NCBI RefSeq assembly: GCF_900101605.1 | Contig: NZ_FMUR01000003.1 | Location: forward strand, 325,213-389,212 | DNA: 64,000 bases | Reading direction: 5' to 3' | Source: Butyrivibrio hungatei | Lineage (GTDB): Bacteria; Bacillota; Clostridia; Lachnospirales; Lachnospiraceae | Shown here: positions 59,415-64,000 of the stretch, one piece after another | How the letters are laid out: each line of letters opens with the position of its first letter | Position numbering within the stretch: the first letter of the stretch is position 1 | Notes under the pieces: generated by a model | The model's input: only the letters and a program-made list of their open reading frames with translations | Database searches by the model: none | Told to the model about the DNA's origin: nothing | Position numbers and translations under genes: made by a program

Positions 59415-61775
59415 TCACTCAACATTCTTAAGTGCTTCACTCATCGGAATCTTACCTATCTTCCTGTACTCAATAACGGCAACAACCGCATAAGTAATTA
59501 TTCCCATGAGGAACATCTTTACATAAACCGACGGATCAAGCCAGATAACCATCCAGCCGCTCATCATCTGCTTTAACATAACTCTGAATATTCCGACCAT
59601 AACATAAGACAATATCGGGTACGAAATAAGGAGCGAAGCCACGACCACCAGCGCCGTGGGAACTATATACAGCGCAGCGACCTCTTTTCCCGTATACCCC
59701 AGAATCTTAGCCATAGATATCGACTGCACATTCCTTTCGATGATAAGTTTGGACAAAAGATATATCAGCACAATAAACATGACCACCGAGAACCCGTCTA
59801 CCATGTACATGAGTTTCCCCATCGAAATCATAAGCTGCCTCGACACTCTTGTAAGCGACTCTTCATCTACGACAGTACCAATGTACTTATCTTCAATATC
59901 AGTAATCTCCGTATCGGAGAAATATCCCGAGAACATATCTTCCGAAAGTCCCATTATGTCATTTAGATGTTTTTTGCTCATAAAGACAGCAATTCCGCCG
60001 TCGTAGTCATATATTCCCGTTACATTAAAGCCGTAATACTTATCTTCGTAAGGCTCTTTAAGCGTTATCACATCGCCTTCTTTAAGCCCGTACTTATCTG
60101 CATACGCCGATGAAATAAGAACCGTCTTATCATCAAAGTCAGCGTGAATAAACTTACTGTTCTCTTTTATCCCGTACAGACTTACATCTTCAACTCTGCT
60201 TCCGCCTTCACCCGTTGTCTTAAGTCCGTAAGCAGAGAATTTCTCCGCCGTCGGATTATTTGTACTTATCTTGTTCAGTAAAAAGACATATGAAAAAGCC
60301 GTCGACAATTCATCTTCGTCATCTATCGCCCCTGCCGGAATCTGAAGCATATATGTGTGCTTTGCAAGCATATTCTGCGTCACTATCCCCTGGTAATGCA
60401 CAAGAAGCGGAGGAAGCATCATTCCGAAAAAGAGAAGCAGGTTTGCAAACAACAGCCCCATAAAAAGAATTATGTAACTGCTCTTATTCTGAATAAGAAT
60501 TCGTATACGAAAACGGTCAAAAAACCTTATCTTTTTATTCAAAGCAATCGCAGCGCGCGGTTTCTTTCCGCTAAGGTCACGCTTGATAAGCTTAAGAGGA
60601 CTAAGGCTAAGTTTCCTCCTAAGGATAAAGTAAGTAATAAAGATCATTATCACTACGGGAATCGCCGTTGTCTTCCAAAATGCCTCCGCGCTCCAGATTG
60701 TCACATATGTAGGAAGTGAATAGCTTCCGTAATACATAGCAACGCATACGTTCTTAAAACATGTATATCCCAGAATGTTTCCGATAATTGCAGCGATAAC
60801 GGTCACTATCAGCGGCATTGACATATAATGTCTTATAAGCTCATTTATCGTATATCCTGACGCCCTGAGCGTACCTATTACAGTAGCCTCTTTATGTATA
60901 GTGTTATTGATCGTAACTCCGAATACAAAAGCAACAATGATGATTATTATGTACAAAAGAACTTCCATCATTGCCTTGTCGCCGACAATATCTTCTCCCG
61001 TGAATGTAATCGACTGATTAAGATATCCCGGAACAAAATTCTCGATGGAAACAATATTAGCCAGAACGTCCATCAGATCGTCAGAAGCTTTTTTCTCTTC
61101 TTCGTCAGTCTGTGGTTTATCGTCATACAGCCAGGCATAGTTGTAACGAAGCTTAGCTTCATCATATTCCGCAAATTGCTTATCCGATACAACTGAAACA
61201 CCAAATGCAGATGCGTCAAACATCATGTCGTTATTGCTGTAAAAAAGTGCGCTGTAGTCAGACAATGCCACGAGACCTACAATCTCATAGCTCTCGCTTC
61301 CCGAAACCAGTTTGTCTCCGACACTCAGCCCGTTATTATCTGCATACATTCTGTCTATCGCAATCTCATAAAGGTCATCCGGAAGCCTTCCCTCCATCAC
61401 GCATACCTTATCTATCTGTTCCCTGTTTGCAAATATTCTAAGTTTTGTGTTGTTATCAAATTCTTTTTCTATATAGAAGTTTTCAAATATGGAAACTCCT
61501 TTTTTCTCAATCCGCTCTTTTTGCGTCGCGGTTATTTTCTCTTCTGTTCTGAAGTTCCCATCTTCTATGTTATATTTTTCAAAGCTCTCATTATAAGCTT
61601 TGATCATGCTCTCACCGGCAACTATGAACCCCGAAACAAAACCTATTGAAAAAACAAGCAGAATAAAAATAACAATATATTTTCCGATATCGCCTGTAAG
61701 TTCTCTGATAAGTCTTTTGTTAAGCGGTTTTCTTATCTTACCAGTCGAGCTCTGCTGCTGTTTGTTTCGTTTCAT
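59415..61775 (-). CDS. FtsX-type ABC transporter permease
   Basis: A 786-aa membrane protein: an N-terminal helix near 30-50, an extracytoplasmic domain (about 60-250), an FtsX helix bundle (about 265-390), a middle region with a further helix and second extracytoplasmic domain (about 460-640), and a C-terminal FtsX bundle (about 655-775), for some ten helices. It overlaps the ATPase gene by 38 bp; AAGGAAGAG lies upstream of its ATG. Function is undefined; such systems commonly handle antimicrobial peptides or lipids. Confidence 0.88.
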   Translation of the reverse strand: MKRNKQQQSSTGKIRKPLNKRLIRELTGDIGKYIVIFILLVFSIGFVSGFIVAGESMIKAYNESFEKYNIEDGNFRTEEKITATQKERIEKKGVSIFENFYIEKEFDNNTKLRIFANREQIDKVCVMEGRLPDDLYEIAIDRMYADNNGLSVGDKLVSGSESYEIVGLVALSDYSALFYSNNDMMFDASAFGVSVVSDKQFAEYDEAKLRYNYAWLYDDKPQTDEEEKKASDDLMDVLANIVSIENFVPGYLNQSITFTGEDIVGDKAMMEVLLYIIIIIVAFVFGVTINNTIHKEATVIGTLRASGYTINELIRHYMSMPLIVTVIAAIIGNILGYTCFKNVCVAMYYGSYSLPTYVTIWSAEAFWKTTAIPVVIMIFITYFILRRKLSLSPLKLIKRDLSGKKPRAAIALNKKIRFFDRFRIRILIQNKSSYIILFMGLLFANLLLFFGMMLPPLLVHYQGIVTQNMLAKHTYMLQIPAGAIDDEDELSTAFSYVFLLNKISTNNPTAEKFSAYGLKTTGEGGSRVEDVSLYGIKENSKFIHADFDDKTVLISSAYADKYGLKEGDVITLKEPYEDKYYGFNVTGIYDYDGGIAVFMSKKHLNDIMGLSEDMFSGYFSDTEITDIEDKYIGTVVDEESLTRVSRQLMISMGKLMYMVDGFSVVMFIVLIYLLSKLIIERNVQSISMAKILGYTGKEVAALYIVPTALVVVASLLISYPILSYVMVGIFRVMLKQMMSGWMVIWLDPSVYVKMFLMGIITYAVVAVIEYRKIGKIPMSEALKNVE

Positions 61776-62436
61776 TTCTGTAACTCTTCCTTATAACGCC
61801 ATCTCGCAATTTCACAACAAAATCAGCCATATTTTTTATGGCATCATTGTGTGTGACCATGATGACTGTATTTCCATATTCCTTATTAACTCTTTCGATA
61901 AGTGCAAGAATCTCTTTGGAAGTGTTGTAATCGAGGGCTCCTGTGGGTTCGTCACACAAAAGAATATCCGGATTCTTTACGATTGCTCTTCCTATCGAGC
62001 ATCTTTGCTGCTGTCCTCCCGACAACTGACTCGGTATTTTATTCCGGTGTTCTTTGAGACCAAGAACCTCTATGATCTCATCGATATCAAGCGGATTCTT
62101 GGAAAGATATGCCCCCACCTCTATATTTTCTCTCACTGTGAGGTTTGGGATAAGATTGTACATCTGAAAAATATACCCAAGGTGTTCTCTTCTGTACGAA
62201 GTAAGCGCCTTTTCGTCCATATCTGCCATACTCTTTTCCCTTATTATTATCTTTCCCGAATCGGCAGTATCGATTCCTCCGATTATATTAAGAAGAGTAG
62301 ACTTCCCGGAACCTGACGGTCCAAGAAGCACCACAAACTCGCCTTTTTCAATGCCGAGGCTTATATCTTTGAGTACTTCAATACGGCTTCCACCCTCGCC
62401 ATACGATTTTTTGATATTCTGTAATTCTAATTGCAT
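61738..62436 (-). CDS. ABC transporter ATP-binding protein (LolD/MacB type)
   Basis: A 232-aa ATPase partner of the permease. Walker A GPSGSGKST, Q-loop IFQMYNL, signature [14 protein letters not shown], Walker B ILLCDEPTGALD, switch His in VTHND. It follows the Fur-like gene by 30 bp and is likely cotranscribed with it, the permease and the methyltransferase. Confidence 0.93.
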   Translation of the reverse strand: MQLELQNIKKSYGEGGSRIEVLKDISLGIEKGEFVVLLGPSGSGKSTLLNIIGGIDTADSGKIIIREKSMADMDEKALTSYRREHLGYIFQMYNLIPNLTVRENIEVGAYLSKNPLDIDEIIEVLGLKEHRNKIPSQLSGGQQQRCSIGRAIVKNPDILLCDEPTGALDYNTSKEILALIERVNKEYGNTVIMVTHNDAIKNMADFVVKLRDGVIRKSYRNETKQTAAELDW

Positions 62437-62466
62437 AATAATTCCTTGTTCTATGGAATGGTGCCG

Positions 62467-62700
62467 TCAATTATGTTTGATCATGTCTATTCTCTCAACA
62501 GCCCCAATGTCCTCCAATTCTTTTATCATACGATAAACAGTTGCTGTTCCTATTGATTCGTCTTTATTCTTGACGATGCAACATATTGTCTTGCATGAAA
62601 CACCATCATTCTCAGCAATAACCTTAGCCACAATTTTTCTCTGTTTAGTTATTCGCATTCCGTTGTTTCGTAGCATCATGATTATCTGTTCATCATTCAT
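62467..62700 (-). CDS. Stand-alone Fur-type DNA-binding domain
   Basis: A 77-aa protein that matches only the N-terminal winged helix of Fur proteins (MRITKQRKIVAKVIAENDGV, SIGTATVYRMIKELEDIGAVER). The Fur dimerisation and regulatory metal domain of about 70 residues is absent; the frame ends in a TGA and no continuation is seen in other frames. TTGGAGA lies upstream of the ATG. It could be a genuine short regulator or a truncated Fur. It lies downstream of feoB and precedes the ABC operon. Confidence 0.8.
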   Translation of the reverse strand: MNDEQIIMMLRNNGMRITKQRKIVAKVIAENDGVSCKTICCIVKNKDESIGTATVYRMIKELEDIGAVERIDMIKHN

Positions 62701-62749
62701 AATCTTGTCTCCAATTTAAAAAGTCATCATACTATTCCGTCTGCTCCAT

Positions 62750-62765
62750 GTTAGCTTAAGCTAAC
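62750..62765 (-). promoter_or_regulatory. DtxR/IdeR-like palindrome upstream of the Fur-like gene
   Basis: GTTAGCTTAAGCTAAC is a perfect 16-bp palindrome flanked by CCT, recalling half-sites of the DtxR/MntR consensus (TTAGGTTAGCCTAACCTAA). A -10 candidate TAGTAT lies about 25 bp downstream on the minus strand, so the palindrome would overlap the -35 region. The regulator is inferred, not seen. Confidence 0.55.
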
Positions 62766-62778
62766 CTTTTGTTATTAA

Positions 62779-62803
62779 GTAAGCCCGCTTTAAACGGGCT
62801 TAC
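62779..62803 (-). terminator. Hairpin between feoB and the Fur-like gene
   Basis: GTAAGCCCG and CGGGCTTAC pair perfectly around a 7-nt loop, 7 bp after the feoB stop. The following minus strand is only moderately T-rich, so termination may be partial. Confidence 0.65.
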
Positions 62804-62809
62804 AGATTA

Positions 62810-64000
62810 TTAATCAAGTTTATATTCAAGTACCATTTCTTTTTGTGTTCTCTTGATAAGATATGTAATGATACCCGCAAATATTACAATTGCAACAAGA
62901 CCTGCAACAAATCCTGCACCTACTGTTCCTGTTGTAATAAGTGTTCCGATCTGGTATACAAGGAATCCAACCGTAAATCCTGAAGCAAGCTGAAGTCCGA
63001 TTGCTCCCCAGAGCCACTTTGCAGACTTCATCTCAGAGTTCATCGCACCCAAAGCCGCGAAGCACGGAGGTGTATAAAGATTGAACATGAGATATGCAAG
63101 AGCTGCAACCTTTGTAATTCCCATTACCGCAGCAACAGCATTACCTTCTCCGATAAGCTCAAGCTCTTCCGTATCGATAAGGTTTGAAATTGCATAAACG
63201 GTAGCTATAGTTCCGACAACATTCTCTTTTGCAATAAAACCTGTGATAGCTGCCGCTGCAAGCTGCCAGCTCAAAATGCCAACTACAGGGACAAGAAGAT
63301 AAGCAAAAGGTCCTGCTACACCTGCAAGGATTGATGTACCTTCCATACCTTCTTCTACAGGATTGAAGCTAAAGTCAAATGTCTGCATGATCTGAACTAC
63401 TGTATTACATACAAGAATTACAGTTCCTGCCTTTATGATGTATGCCTTACCTCTCTCAAGCATTGACTTTACCGCAAACATAAGGCTTGGTACCTTGTAC
63501 TCGGGAAGCTCAATGATAAAGAAGCTCTTTCTGTACTTCATACCTGTAATAGCCTTGATAAGAAGCGCTCCGATAAGGATAAGTAAGATACCACCCATAT
63601 AGCAGATAAAGCTTACCCATCTTGATTCAGGGAAAAATGCGCCTGCAAAAAGTGCGATAACGGGAAGCTTGGCTCCGCAAGGCATAAATGTTGCAAGCAT
63701 AGCTGTTGCACGTCTTTCTCTCTCATTTCTGATAGTACGGCAAGCCATGATTGCAGGAATACCGCAACCTGTTCCGATGATCATAGGGATAACCGACTTT
63801 CCTGAAAGGCCTACTCTCTTAAAGATAGGATCAAGAACTACTGTTGCTCTTGACATATATCCGCAATCTTCAAGAAGCGCGATAAGGAAATACATTACCA
63901 TAACAAGAGGAAGGAATCCTACAACCGCTCCTACGCCGCCGATAATACCATCTACAAGAAGTGCATAAAGAAGCGGATTGGCATCTGCCATTGCATCACC
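62810..64000 (-). CDS. feoB: Ferrous iron transporter FeoB, C-terminal part (runs off the window)
   Basis: The frame is open to the window edge; 396 residues are seen, covering the membrane part of FeoB without its N-terminal G domain. Gate motifs are visible: LLEDCGYMSRATVVLDP, MIIGTGCGIPAIMACRTIRNERERR, FMPCGAKLPVIALFAG, and GFIAKENVVGTIATVYA. The C-terminal basic tail TQKEMVLEYKLD is soluble. FeoB imports Fe2+ in anaerobes. The genes that follow on the same strand (Fur-like, ABC, methyltransferase, FeoB-associated) form an iron-related neighbourhood. Confidence 0.95.
   Translation of the reverse strand, partial: GDAMADANPLLYALLVDGIIGGVGAVVGFLPLVMVMYFLIALLEDCGYMSRATVVLDPIFKRVGLSGKSVIPMIIGTGCGIPAIMACRTIRNERERRATAMLATFMPCGAKLPVIALFAGAFFPESRWVSFICYMGGILLILIGALLIKAITGMKYRKSFFIIELPEYKVPSLMFAVKSMLERGKAYIIKAGTVILVCNTVVQIMQTFDFSFNPVEEGMEGTSILAGVAGPFAYLLVPVVGILSWQLAAAAITGFIAKENVVGTIATVYAISNLIDTEELELIGEGNAVAAVMGITKVAALAYLMFNLYTPPCFAALGAMNSEMKSAKWLWGAIGLQLASGFTVGFLVYQIGTLITTGTVGAGFVAGLVAIVIFAGIITYLIKRTQKEMVLEYKLD

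Overview
This window looks like a chromosomal segment of a motile, anaerobic, low-to-mid GC Firmicute, most likely a Lachnospiraceae member close to Butyrivibrio/Pseudobutyrivibrio. The reasons are the anaerobic (CbiK/CbiD/CbiG-type) cobalamin pathway with gene fusions, a SigD-type flagellar promoter with a c-di-GMP riboswitch, many Gram-positive lipoproteins and secreted BspA/transglutaminase-like proteins, strong GGAGG ribosome binding sites and FeoB iron uptake. The genus is inferred from gene style only. Most genes are on the minus strand. Plus-strand genes are dus, an orphan tail-anchored protein, tRNA-Pro, one large surface protein and an aldo/keto reductase. No phage, transposase or CRISPR array is visible.

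Layout. 0-4.7 kb: a partial coiled-coil gene behind a c-di-GMP-I riboswitch, a flagellar hook-type gene behind a near-perfect SigD promoter, serine acetyltransferase and tRNA-dihydrouridine synthase. 4.7-10 kb: a secreted M13 peptidase plus two-gene ABC transporter operon, driven by a promoter packed with three copies of a BlaI-like operator. 10-14.6 kb: PAS-GGDEF-EAL protein, SurE, an RsmH-like methyltransferase, a perfect 28-bp inverted repeat and a tail-anchored orphan. 14.6-20.2 kb: tRNA-Pro(AGG), an orphan sugar-binding lipoprotein, three secreted proteins (two transglutaminase-like) and a surface protein. 20.2-27 kb: RadA, a small conserved protein, a GntR-ClpC operon and an SH3-domain membrane protein with a repetitive charged tail. 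27-36 kb: purEMND, an M29-type peptidase with an extra N-terminal domain, two small membrane proteins, and pyrE/EamA/pyrF. 36-39.6 kb: a response regulator and a large hybrid histidine kinase.

40-55.5 kb is a cobalamin region. CobB/CbiA stands alone. A minus-strand operon then reads cbiK, substrate-binding lipoprotein, cbiC, cbiD, cbiF, BtuC-type permease, BtuD-type ATPase, cbiGH fusion, cbiJET fusion. It is headed by an adenosylcobalamin riboswitch with two tandem intrinsic terminators. CbiK is predicted to be an exported lipoprotein. Its N-terminal beta-type domain is related to the N-terminal domain of the neighbouring substrate-binding lipoprotein, which suggests extracytoplasmic handling of a tetrapyrrole coupled to import.

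55.5-64 kb holds two non-coding tandem arrays, both with a 74-bp period (about seven helical turns) and an inverted repeat in every unit but with different stem sequences. Each lies immediately 3' of a minus-strand gene. Around them are a lipoprotein, an SDR dehydrogenase with an overlapping leader ORF, and an iron-linked cluster: partial feoB, a Fur DNA-binding domain without its dimerisation domain, an FtsX-type ABC transporter, a methyltransferase, and a FeoB-associated cysteine-rich/HMA protein, with a DtxR-like palindrome in the promoter region. The two 74-bp arrays, the exported CbiK and lipoprotein pair, and the triple-operator promoter are the best candidates for undescribed biology here.
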